Assembly: GCF_025024155.1 (NCBI RefSeq)
Contig: NW_026251712.1
Location: forward strand, 52,501 to 116,500
Source of the DNA: Gamsiella multidivaricata
Lineage: Eukaryota > Mortierellomycota > Mortierellomycetes > Mortierellales > Mortierellaceae
DNA length: 64,000 bases
Direction of reading: 5' to 3'
Shown in pieces: positions 50,987-62,263 of the stretch. The notes below the pieces were generated by a model that saw only the letters and a program-made list of their open reading frames with translations, was not told where the DNA came from and searched no databases. Every line of letters begins with the position of its first letter. Position 1 is the stretch's first letter. The translations under genes and the position numbers were made by a program.

Positions 50987-51585
50987 TTGTGCAGAGCTGT
51001 GCTAAGAAACAGACGCAGACCTTAAAAAAAATCGGCGCCGGTGTAGAATGCGTGGGGTTGAGGGGAGGAGCAAAGCAAATAATGTATTATTATTGTGCGT
51101 GATTGTGTCCAGGGATGTGTCCTCACGCTCTTAAAGCATCTGCAGCAGTACAGCTCTCTGATCTCGCGTACTGTGCTATGATCTAGTGCACTGCGCTAAC
51201 AACAAGCATGGCCTCGTAGAATTAGTACTTAAGCAGCTCGACCCGCACCCTTAGAAAGGCAGCTTTGACCGTACGAATAAACCAATTTCCATCCTGGTTT
51301 CCCTGACTCCAGCTCCACCCCAGTCCCCCGCACCCTGGTCTGCCTAGCTGTTACATAAAGGATTCGACCCGTCCTATATACGCGTCCGTGCAGAGATAGA
51401 CCCTTAACGAATGTTCCAATGTGAAAAAAGAAACTTCAGTCACTTTGTAATGCACCAAGCTACTTGGGGCCTGGACACTGACCTATCCGACTTGACAAAT
51501 GGCTCAGTCGTTCGTAGGGGAAGAGGAATTGCTGGAAGGCGAGAAGAGAGAGGCGTGTAGATGGAGGTAATTTTATTATCCTGGA
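50905..51585. other. Spacer between nuclease-like gene and Helitron copy 2
   Basis: About 680 bp. A (GA)n run lies at about 50949-50982. The rest is unrecognised; no open frame of note and no LTR pair were found. Confidence 0.4.
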
Positions 51586-51699
51586 CTAGTAGAACTGCCC
51601 GTGGCACACGCCACGGGTCCGAGACAAAAAAATACTGTACTGTTACAAAAAAAAAAAAAGCTTGGACGTTCAGCAGATTTCTACAGACGATATTTTGGG

Positions 51700-52650
51700 T
51701 ATAAACGCCCTCCTTTCCATCTATCTCGGTGTTTGCAACGCGAGAAGCCGACATACAATTGCCCAGCACCAAAGACGTGCTGAGGAAGGTAAACACCAAC
51801 ATGATCAAGTGTTTGTCCTTATACCTTGTTAATGGTCACGGCAAACGCAGGCTTGACAGGAAACTGGTGCCTTGTAAACTTGATTGGCGTAGATCCGTCG
51901 TCCAAGGTCGTAAGAGCATACCTGGAGGATTATTGCACGTTGAGCTTTACATGATCTGGAGCGGGATTTTGAAAATCGAGTGGGCTGTGCGACCTCCTGA
52001 GCAGCAATTCCAGATGACGCAACAATGATCACGTCCTTCTTGTGCCTTCCTCGGATGTGGGCAATCAAAGCGTTGTACAAAAAAGACTTGCCCGTTCCTC
52101 CTAGCGCATCAATAAAGAACACTTTTGCCACACCTTCGTCCTTGTTATCCGGCGCTGCTGTGATTGCAGCGTACAGTGCTTTTTGATCGTCGTTGCAGAG
52201 ATCAAAGTCATGAGCTGCCTCAGCCGCAAGTGCCTCAGGGTCGAGCTCTGCATGTTGTCCAAGTTCGTCACAGTTGGGTTGGCGATTGATGAGGTTGCGA
52301 AAGTCTCGAGGCATCTCTTCATAGACCGCCAGACTGTTCTCAGCTCCCTTCAAAATCTCGTTGACGTGGAACAGTGCAGCGCTCTTGGCATCCTCTTCGG
52401 CATTCGGGCGATCTCCAGCAACGTACAGAGAGAAAATCCTGAGATAGGTTATCAGCGAATGCTTCCCATAATTCAGGAGGATTAGATGGGCTGTATAGGT
52501 GCAGAGCCATGGCGAAAGGATGGCGTAAGGTCGCGGGACTTCAACGCCTGTTACCAAATCCTCAGCGAAAGGCCACCGTGCAAGGGACAACGCATCTAAA
52601 TCCTTTGCGCTATTCCGGCGATTGTAAGCGGTAATTATGTCAGCGTGCAT
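51700..52650 (-). pseudogene. Helitron helicase remnant in copy 2
   Basis: The minus-strand frame 51829-52650 reads as the upstream helicase half. It has DALSLARWPFAEDLVTGVEV, then FHVNEILKGAENSLAVYEEM, then VFFIDALGGTGKSFLY in which Walker A has Ala-Leu where copy 1 has Gly-Pro, then VIIVASSGIAAQ. Soon after it runs out of frame at the deletions around 52010 and 51917. The C-terminal motifs that follow in copy 1 are partly missing. The start used by the frame is an ATG at 52650, inside the element. It is a clear decayed helicase, not a host gene. Confidence 0.75.
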
Positions 52651-53442
52651 GGTGAGAGGTATAAGCCCATCTCTTAAAAAAAAAAAAAAGAACTTGCCTT
52701 TCGAGCGTGTTACTGAGATTCTTAGGGCAGTCCTTGGAGATAATTCTGGAGTAGCCGGTTTGGCCGCATCTGCATGTCCAAGACGCTTGGAGAGATCCTG
52801 CAGCAGGGGCAGGTGCCAGATCCGTATACTCTAGTTCCTCCAGATGGTGATTAGCACGCTCATGCCCCTGCTGTCTTTCGCGGGCGCACTTGGCGGCATA
52901 GGCGGGAATTAGCCCAGCACGCCTGGTGAGAAGTGCATCAGCGGTTAGTTTGGATTGTCCGTAAGCCCATCCCATAAAAAAAAAAAAAAAAGAACCTGCC
53001 TTTCGAGCGTGTTCTTGGGATTCTCAGGGCAGTCCTTGAAGGTGATTCTGGACTAACCAGTTTGGCCGCATATGCATGCTCGAGGTGCTCGTACAGGTCC
53101 AGCAGCAGGACTATAGATTCGATAGATTCGTGTCGAGTCAGCATGGGAACCATTATCAATGTAAAAAGTAACAAGGACACACTTCACATACGCTTGGTTG
53201 CATGTTATATCCATGCTATCGATAGTCATTGTAAGAGGGATGCAGTAGTGGTAGTTGAGGGAGGAGAGAGGGAATGGCTTTGAGTGATAAGGGTCAAGCA
53301 ATGAATATGCAAGGTTGAAGGGGAGAAAATTTATTTTTGGGCGAAGCAAGAATTGCGTTGCTCGGAATTTTGCATCAAGAAAGGGCATTGCAAAGGGCCA
53401 TCGAAATTTTAACATCAAAGAAAAGGCACTGTAAATTGATAT

Positions 53443-54141
53443 TTTTTTTTTTTTTTTTTTTTATTAACTAGGATCCTCAGCGATATGGGATTTGTAGTCC
53501 ACAGAGGCTGTACCTCATAACGTCTCCTACAAGGAGCACAGCTACATCCATCCCGGCCTACACCGACACAGATATCCTGGTTTCATAGTTGCTGACCGCA
53601 TGGGTAAGTACCGCACGTGTCTTGCTCGCTACGCGACCTGTTGCGCCGTAGCGACTTTTAGTCTGATCCTTTCACTTTTAGGAACTTCAGCCCTCCCGTT
53701 CTCTTCATTACGTCCAATCTCAAACGACCCTGATACTGGCTCAGCAACTGCTCGTCCGCCATCCTTGATAACCATTGCATGTCCAATGCTAACTCCTGCC
53801 GCTTAGATCGTCCAGAGGCAATCCCGCTGCTACCTGTACCGCCTGCTACACCGAAGGTCCCACACCCGACGCCTCCCCTAACACGTTTGCTCACCGCAGT
53901 TATCCCTAAGCTCTTCTCCCATTTAACAGTAGTGTCGCATCTCACATTCCAGACTTTTGTCCTCCCAACGTCTTCTATCGCCTCGACGAACTTCTCCACC
54001 ATAATTGCTGCGATCGTTCCCGTAGTCTTGAAAAGGCATTTCCACTTATCCACTATGAATTTTGGCACCAACCCATGCTAAAGATCCTGCACTGTCCAGC
54101 GCTCATCATCCTCCACTGCATAGTCCTCTTCTCCTACTGTG
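53443..54141 (-). mobile_element. Poly(A) retro-insertion inside Helitron copy 2
   Basis: Copy 1 reads straight through this point, while copy 2 carries about 700 extra bases. The insertion ends (minus strand) in an A run at 53443-53462, preceded by TAATAAA, and is flanked by AATTGATAT at 53434-53442 and 54142-54150. That is a target duplication made by LINE-type integration. A minus-strand frame at 53658-54071 (no ATG at its start; first ATG at about 54009) encodes an unrecognised basic protein piece. It may be a retro-copied transcript or a short retroposon. Confidence 0.7.
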
Positions 54142-54841
54142 AATTGATATGTTTATTTGTTAAATTTATTAGATGTGTAAAAATCCCCCAAATCAACCTT
54201 GGGTAACTCGTCAAACTCATCGAACCATCACCGATATCATCCATCATATCTCAGACTAAGCATTCGCTGTGGTTATTGCGGTGCGAAATGAGCGAACGAT
54301 ATGGTGTCATGAAATACCTTTTCGGGCATGCGTAGTAAGTCCGTCGGTCGTGGTTTTTCTTGCACTTTTCGCACATGGGCATGCGGAAGGGGTTTCAGGG
54401 AGTAGGATGGTGGTAAGGCGGCGGTGATAGAGACAGACGGACAGAGAGAGTGAGAGTTGATGAGAGAGATTTTTTATTATTTTCTGGCTCTCGAGTGCAT
54501 CGAGTCTATGAGGGAGAGAGAAGTTTACGCGACATGGAAGAGCACCAACCTCCCCCTCTATCTCAACTTTCTTGTACGTGGATGATGCTATACGAACGAT
54601 ATTATTGCATGCATGTGTTATCGATCATTGGATGAAATCTTTGTCCAATCGTATATAGCCCATAGCCCTCGCTCTCGCCCAACCCTTTTCCCCAGTACCT
54701 ACAACGCACTTTTTCTCTTTTTTTTTTTTTGCCTCTTTGCATCCTTTCATAAAGTCATCAGGAACAGGTCATCTTGCCCTCACTACATCAAACACTTGCT
54801 CATTCGATTCCTTTGAACCCGATTTTGTTCGAGCACAATAT

Positions 54842-57800
54842 ATGTCGGCCTTCCGTGGGATCCGGGGCATGGCTGGCCCTGGGCACGACCATCTCACACC
54901 AGATGAGCACGGACAGGGACAAGCACAGGCTCAGGGACACAGACATGCAGCCAACCGATTCAGTCAGGATATGGACCCAGCCTTGACACCGTGCGCCGAG
55001 CGAGTTAAGCGAAAGATCTCGAGCAAAGGGATCAATACCCCGGCTCCTCCTACCCCTTCTATTACTTCTTCGTCTACTTCTGCTGTAGCAAGAGAAGGAG
55101 GTGGTAGTGGGGTAGTAGGCTCGCGTGACAAAGGCCTGCGCGGATCTTCTCGACTCAGGAATCTGTTGTACACGCAGGACCTGGACGACGACCGTCAGAA
55201 TCAGGGGAGTTATGGACTGAACTCGGTATTGGACACGTTCAGTTTCGGGCACTCGACTCCACAAGATCAGCGGCGACTTGATCAAGGGACACAGCTTAAT
55301 GAATTCGGGAAGGAGAGGAAGCAGGATACCATGGATGCTCGTTGGTATAGTCAGCAGGGCGCAGTATCCAGGGATGCGTATCGGGCCAAGGACCGGCTGA
55401 CGCCTCTGGAGAGTAACCTGGACGGATACAGCGACCAGCAGCAAGGGGATAATTTGAATCGGGCTGAAAGCGCGTTTTCGGCGAGGTGGGCCGCAAAGGA
55501 TGATGGCGGTACGCAAGAACGAGAACTTGATCACGAGCGGGAGCGTAACCGAGAGCAGCAGCAGTATCAGGACCAGCATCAGGACCAGCGATCACACACC
55601 AGTGGGAGTGGCAAGGAGGGCGGGGGATTTTTGACCATCCGCGATATCCTCGACAGTCAGGAGCTTCGGAATCAGATATCGGAATTGCGGCGGTCACAGA
55701 ACAGCAACCCCGATCGTCACCAGCAGCATCAGTACCAGCAGGAAGAAGACAGTGGCGAGCGTGGGGTTTCAACGGGTGGTCAATATAGGAGGCCTCAAGG
55801 GTATCGCAGATCTTCGTCTTCGGCCTTGAGTCAGTTCAGCGACAAGTTGTACAGAACACGGAAGGAGAAGCCCATGACCGACGGGGCCAGAGCGAATGCG
55901 ACGCGGAGGGCTAGTGCGGGAATGGATTCCTCGGCGAACAGTCATCATAACAGGCCTACCCACGAAAGAGAGTCTCGAGCGGATTTGAATGCGGATATCC
56001 AAGTAAATGGGCGCACTTGGAATCTCGTCAAAATGCCTGTGATTGTGTATTATCCTGTTTTTAATGGAGGGCTAACCTCACCTTATTTCTGAAATCAAAT
56101 TTGGACGTAGGCATCGGATTACCAGCGCACAGATCCTTCGCAACGGACACTATTCTCGGGCCCGTCAAGATTCGCAGGCAAGACAACGACTGCGGACACG
56201 AAGGAAAGCCCAGATGCTTACAGAACTATGCAGCAGTCAGAGCGCCGGCGACCTGACCTGTATCACTCCTCGTATTCGCCTTCGGATTTCACGCAGAGCG
56301 GCGAGCAGGACGATGAGGATGAGGAAGAGGGGGAGCAGGATCAAGATACAGTCGAGTGGACGCAGAGTATAGTACCCCCTAGCAATTCAAATGCGCCAAG
56401 GACGCCACCATTGCCGGCTCAACAACAGCAGCAAGATCCTCATGGGCAGTCTCCCATGCAAGCGAATCCTACAGGGACAAGGAATGTAGCTCTGCAGCCT
56501 CAGCCCAGTTCTCAACCTCATTCCCAGCCAAAGTCTGGCAAGGTCCGAGATGACGTGTTGGATGATCCTGGATACGACAGTGGCGAAATTTCATTTGAAC
56601 GCGAAGTGGCGATCGCCCGCGCCAAACGTGAACTCGGGGCTTCAGCAGATAGGCGGTCTGCTGCAGGTACAGAGCCAGGTGTCTCATCAGCGGTCCTGGG
56701 GGCTAATGGATCATCGATGCCCCCTGTCGCGATGGCGAGTAAACTGGATCATGGAAGAGATCTCGTCCTTGAAGACCTTGTCTCGCCCACGAGATTCAAT
56801 TTCGGAGGAGGACAGGCATCGCAGCAGTCTCAGCAGCGACAACCAGGGCAACAGCTGCGACAAGTGCAGCGCCAGCAGCATCCTTCAGCAATAGGACAGA
56901 ATGAGCAGAACTGGCGATCGGCACCGACTTTTCCATTGCTCTCTACAGCCGAGGACCTGGCGCAGCTCGATATTGTTACGAGAGCTGAGGATCGGTTCAT
57001 GGAACTCGCTGGATCTTTAGGCGAGGGACAAGGTTTGTCATATTACGATTATGAAATGACATTGTTGCTTGCCACTGTTCTATAGGACCTATTAATAATA
57101 TCCTCCACTTTTACGTCTCTGTTGCGGTTGTAGCTGTGGCATCTGTTCTTGGCACTCTTAAAGCTATGATCCGTCAGCTCAAGACAGAAAAGAAGACATT
57201 TATGCGGGCGAATAAGAAGTTGCAAAAGGATCTTGAGAAGAAGCACAAGGAGCTGGAGCGGACGCGGAAGACGAATGAGAAGTTGTCGCGGCCCAAGGAT
57301 ACCCCTTCTTCTCGCCACCAACATCATCATATAGAGTCGAAAGCTGGCAAAGAGCACCTTACAGGGTCCCCTAATATACCTTTGGATGAGCGGGAGCGGG
57401 AGCAAGAATCTAAAAAGGCTGGAATCCAGCGGGAGAAGGATCAAGTTGAAAAAAACCTGGAGACTCTGCAGAAACGGATTGATGCGTTGGAGGTTCAGAG
57501 AGCAGAGATGCAGAAGCGCGAGAGGAAGCGGGTGGAGGAGGAGGCGGATCTGTTGTTTTTGTTGGATTCTGGCGATGATGAGGAGGATGAGGATGAAGAG
57601 GATACGGAGAGCGAGACCGAGAGTGAAAGCGCGAGCGAGAGTGAAGAGGATGGCCAGGTTGATGTGGCAGAGCAATATGCAACCGCAGCATACCGGACAC
57701 ACACCAAACCAGCTCGGGCACAAAGGAGCTCGTCAGCCAGGAGACGTCCTTCAGCAAATGCCGCTTCCAGTTCTCCATCTAGAGCGAGAAGTGGACGAAA

Positions 57801-59935
57801 ACACTGGGCCGCCCATGACGAGGCCAATGGGCTACACTCTTCTGGAGGCGGCCCCTCCAAATCAAGCCTGCGAAAGGGTTCCCGTTCAAAGTCGGCCACT
57901 TCCGAGACACGTCGTCTTGTGGAGAAGCTCGAGGAGGTTCACATTCATCATCACCATCATTACGGACCCGAGGGCAGGGGCTTGCCACCGTTGTCTGAAC
58001 AATCCAAACCGACCCCTGGCGGACGGAGGCTACCTTTGAGTGTGGATGAAGAATATGGTATTCCGAGCGATGTGCATCGCCTTAACATTGGAACTGCATT
58101 CAGGTCACAGCGGCGTGGATCTTATGGACAGGAACAGCTCGTTTTCCCTGCTTCGGCTTCCAGGGGTGCGCTTAGTCGGTCGTTGCCTGGGCAGGGGCTT
58201 GTTAACAGGCATTCGAGCAGTGCGGTGGTTGGGGTACAAAGTTCAAAGAAACCGCAGCCACATCGACAACATATTGAGCCTCGTACGCGCATGGTCGGCG
58301 GATTCGACGGTGACCAGGCTCCTCGAAGCGAACGGGCCGATGAATTAGCGCAGTTGAGCGACGATGGAGGAAGCTATCAACCGTTCCGGATACGTGCGCA
58401 TGGATCAACCAGCGTACGAGCAAGAGGTGACATCAAGTCTGGCGGAAACCGTGCTCGAGAACTGGCTGCAGCTCTTACTGTACGTATTATTTTGCGGATG
58501 AAACCCTGGCGTTCAGATTCTGTATGTCAAGGACTAACCTTTCATTTCTTGTCTGATGTAGAATCCCGCGCTGCGACAAAAGAAAATTTCGATTGATCTT
58601 CAGCGTATCATGTCCCTGCTCAAGGCGCACGATCCTAAGCGGTGTACTGTATGTTGTAATGGCGGCGATGCTCGGGACCACGAAGGACACTATCACCAAC
58701 AGGACCTTTTCCGGAAACCTCGTCATCAGCAGACACGGCACCAGGACTCTTCGCCCAATATCGATAGTATGCCTGTTAAAGGTCGGCAAAAGGACTTAAA
58801 ACCTATAGCAGCACTGGTGTCGACAGGCTCACGACGTGCAGCTGCATCGCAGGAGAATATAGATTCCGGGTCGTCTTTGTCATCCTTTCCAGACGATGAG
58901 GATCCCAGAAACTCAGCACGCATCTCCCCAGAAGCTCGCAAAGATCAGCCCTTGAGTCACAGAAAAGAGCGGGAGCGGGAGCAGGAGAAGTCTTCCCTTG
59001 TTCGGAAGAATTTATCGCTTCTAGGACGCTCCAAGAATGAGGATCGATCGCCCGAGCAGAAACTGCATATTGTTCTGGGTCAATTGGACGAAGAGGTTCA
59101 GCACCTGCGGCGGTCGTATTTCGAACTATCCAAGGATCTAGAAACGCTTGGACACTCGTCTGGTGCGGCAGATACAGATGGCGGAAGCGCCGGTGGCGGA
59201 GGCGACGGTAGCAAGAAACCCAGGACCGGAAAGAGATCTGCAACGGAAGGGGTTCTAAAGGAGCAGTTGCGGCAGAAGAAGTTGATTCGACAGCAGCTGC
59301 AAGAGGTTGTGGATAGTTTGGCGGAGAAGGCGGATATGATTATGACGATTCAGGAGCGACATTTGCATCAGCGGCAGATGGACGAGCGTGAGCAGAGACG
59401 GAAGAGGCGTGGAAGAGATGCGGCAGAGTCCAAGGATGCATGGCGGAGGTATGAGAGCAGTGACCGTGGCGATAGCAAGCGCGATGGATTGCGGGTCAGT
59501 CGTGGAAAGACCTTGCGGGCATCGTTTTCTGATGCGGATCAAAATCGCGGCCGTGATAACGATATGAGAGAAGACGTCAATGGGGAAGAAGAGAGACAGA
59601 GGGAGGGCAAGGACAGGCAGGATGCCTCTGAGCGGACGGATGAGCAAGACTCTGGTGCTGTGGATAGTAAGGATAATACCCAGGACACTGCTCGACCGCT
59701 GCGCCGTACCACGGAGCAACGAACGTCTAAAAAACTTCGAGACAATGGCAGTCGCAGTTATGACCATGATGACTATGAGCATGAGGAGAACGAGCAATAT
59801 GAGCAGGAGCAGGACCGGGAAGAGGTCTCAGGCAGTCCAAAAGGCGACCGGGACCAGCATGAACGCAGGTTGAAGGAGCCAGAAGGATACCGACATCGAC
59901 ACGCCAACGGCTTCCGAGTTCCTAAACTGCATTGA
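54842..59935 (+). CDS. Cep57-type centrosomal/spindle-pole protein
   Basis: Exons 54842-56038, 56111-57032, 57134-58479 and 58562-59935 join in frame to 1612 residues. The donor of the first intron is uncertain (GTGATT at 56039 or GTGTAT at 56045). Most of the protein is low-complexity, rich in Gln, Ser, Arg and Asp. A coiled coil begins at about residue 708 (ASVLGTLKAMIRQLKTEKK and following) and continues with AGIQREKDQVEKNLETLQK. The key domain straddles the last intron: ALRQKKISIDLQRIMSLL then KAHDPKRCTVC, the Cys pair segment of the Cep57 microtubule-binding domain (PF06657). After it come LDEEVQHLRRSYFELSKDLE and a further coil (AEKADMIMTIQERHL). In fungi this domain occurs in spindle-pole-body scaffold proteins such as S. 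pombe Ppc89. The likely role is anchoring microtubules at the spindle pole. The start at 54842 is the first ATG in the frame. Confidence 0.8.
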
Positions 59936-60164
59936 ATCCTCCGACACGAACACTAATATAGCTTCACGGTTTCACGACACTTTTTTTTTTTTTCTTAGTA
60001 TACCACTACATATGTAAATTGCATCCCATCATGGCCGAAATAAAAAAAAAAAGTGCCCTTCTGTAAAATGTACTGAGTGGAATATGTATACATTCATGTA
60101 TTATATTTTTGAAGGATACAGTAAACACAAAGGGAATATGGCCACACTAGCCCGACGACATTCT

Positions 60165-61738
60165 CTAGACCTTGATCTTCTTGTCTCCGTCTTCTGGTAC
60201 AGCCTCCTCGGCCTTACGCTTCAATCCCGAATCACCATCAGTTGTCTCTGCTGATACTAGTGCTGATGTTGATGAGGATTCTGTCGTTGCTGGTGCGGAC
60301 TCTACTGCTGATGAAGATGAGGATGACAATGAAGATGCGGCCTCTGCTGCTGGTACTGATGCTGCTGCTGGTGTCGACGCCGGTTTACTGGACTTTGGCT
60401 TGATAAGATTCGAGATATCGTTCGCAGCGACGGCTTTCTTCTGATTCAACATCTCGTTCAACATCTCGATCTGAGTCTTGTTCGTATTCTCCAACAGCGG
60501 ATTCTTCGCCTGGTTCGCAATCAGATCCTGAACCTTCTGTTCCATCTCTCCAACCAATTCATGCAACTCAATCAACTCCTTGGCCATCTTCGTTTCGCTC
60601 TCATTCGCATCTGTCGCCCTGGCTTTACCCTTGCCCGAAGCCAGCATCCCATTGAGTTTCTCAATCCTGGCCCTCAGAACAGTGATCGCCTTATGAATAT
60701 GTTCCTGTGCCTTTTCAGATTCCGTGGGCGAGTACTCAAGTGCGAGAGCGACTTTGTAGTGTGCCTCGGCCAGCTGACGATCGTCTGGGGAGAGTCGGGC
60801 CTCTTTGACGACGATGGCTTCCCGGAAATCTGCGACGGCCTGATCAAAGTTTTCAGATTCGAGAGAGACGTCTCCAAGGGCGATGTGGACGTCGCCGAGT
60901 TTGAGGAGGGCTTCTTCAGTGCCCTGGCGATGGAAAAGCACACGAGCAAGATCGAGAACGTCCCAGGCGACGGCAAAATCATCCTGATCATCACCGCCCT
61001 CTGCGTTGCCACTAGATGCGCCTGCTTCCGGGTCAGCTTCGTCGTCGTCGCCTTCGCCTTCGTCATCTTCTTCATCGCCCTCGAATACGAAACGTGGGTT
61101 GCTCGGTGCTGCAGATGACGATGCTAAATCACCACATCATGGATAGAAAAAACCCCTGTATCAGTGGATTACTTCCTTTTATTTCGATCAATTGAAAAAA
61201 AAAGAAAAAAAAAGTATAGTGTCCAAACTTACAAGATGATCCGCTGGTTGCGGCAGCGACAACGGCCTCGAGCTCCTCCTTGGATTTCTTTTCAGTAACA
61301 CCGCCAAGGACAGAGCTCTGCTGGATGGCATGTTCAAGGAGCGCCTTCCCGTACATGAACAACGTATCTGCACACTTTGGGTTCATCTCGCCGTACACCT
61401 GGCCACTAGTGTGAAGAGGTCGAAGAGCGTCGAACAAAAAGCGGATGTTAGAATAGGAAGAAAAAAAAAAAAAAAAAAAAAAAGGCACCAACTTCATGTC
61501 AAGTCTGTGAGGTGTACCAACATAAAATGGAAAGAGAATGGTAGTCTTACAGCATTTCAGAGGCAAGGCCGAACTTCTCGACGGCGAGTTCATAATCCTG
61601 GAGAGCAAACGCCTTGGCACCACCATCGTTCAGTTCCTGAATCGCCTGTTCGGTGTCAGGATCGATCGGTCCATCGTAGAGAAAGAGTTCCTGCTCGGTC
61701 TCGCCCTCATGCTGGCTAAGCTGCTGATGTTCGTCCAT
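60165..61738 (-). CDS. NASP/Sim3-type histone chaperone
   Basis: Exons 61551-61738, 61233-61405 and 60165-61123 join in frame to 439 residues; donors are GTAAGA and GTAAGT. TPR-like helices appear from the N-terminus (GAKAFALQDYELAVEKFG, then VYGEMNPKCADTLFMYGKAL). A long acidic insert (EGDEEDDEGEGDDDEADPEAG) interrupts a TPR, as in the NASP/Sim3/Hif1 (SHNi-TPR) family. It is followed by ALLKLGDVHIALGDVSLESE and AEAHYKVALALEYS. A coiled coil and a Ser/Ala-rich tail end in a basic KKIKV nuclear signal. These proteins bind histone H3 (and CENP-A in fission yeast) through the acidic insert and TPR surface, and deliver it for chromatin assembly. The second intron (61406-61550 by coordinates) holds a long T run on the coding strand. 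Convergent with the Cep57-type gene. Confidence 0.9.
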
Positions 61739-62263
61739 CCTGTGTCAACGCTGTTATTATTATTGATTTATGTGTGTGTGTGGAGGAGGGGGGGGATACG
61801 TGTTATGTAGGTGTGTGTAGCAAACAAAGGATGGGCGATGAATAGAAGGCCTTGTTTATTTGTGGAGCGCGTTGGTCGTATCCACAGTCACTTGCCACCA
61901 AAAATGGGGAAGGCGGGGTTCGCGACGCGTCGCGTCAAACATTCTGAAACAACAAGACTAGGCTACCAACAACAAGTATCTCCAGGTACTCGTTTCTTTT
62001 CTTTTCTTCTTTTCTTATTGGAGTGAAACAAAAAGATAGCAAGTGCAGGTGCGGTAATTATTGGTTTTCGACATTACTCTTTGGCTTTATTATCTTCCTT
62101 AAGATAGGGATGGTATCATGATGACCGATGTCCAACTTCATTCAAACGTAACCAGACTATTGAATGAAAAAAACTTATTTTTTTGACTATGGTCCTGAAA
62201 GTGTCTAGAAAAAAAAAATGAGGGAAGGACACTGAAATGTATGGATTTCTCGTGAGGAGAAAT
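61739..62263. other. Spacer between NASP-type and hexosaminidase genes
   Basis: About 525 bp: promoter side of the NASP-type gene with a (GT)n and G run (61770-61796), then the 3' flank of the hexosaminidase gene. No gene or repeat family is seen. Confidence 0.4.

Larger units (their letters stand above)
51586..54582 (-). mobile_element. Helitron, copy 2
   Basis: Same family as 10612-13659. On the minus strand it starts TCCACGTACAAG at 54582 and ends with the CCCGTGGC/GCCACGGG hairpin (51598-51617) and CTAG (51586-51589), lying between A and T. Relative to copy 1 it lacks about 30 bp near 51725, about 180 bp near 51917 and the solo LTR, and it carries an extra poly(A) insertion at 53443-54141. 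Helicase remnants are again present and broken. No Rep domain is seen, so it was mobilised in trans. Confidence 0.85.
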
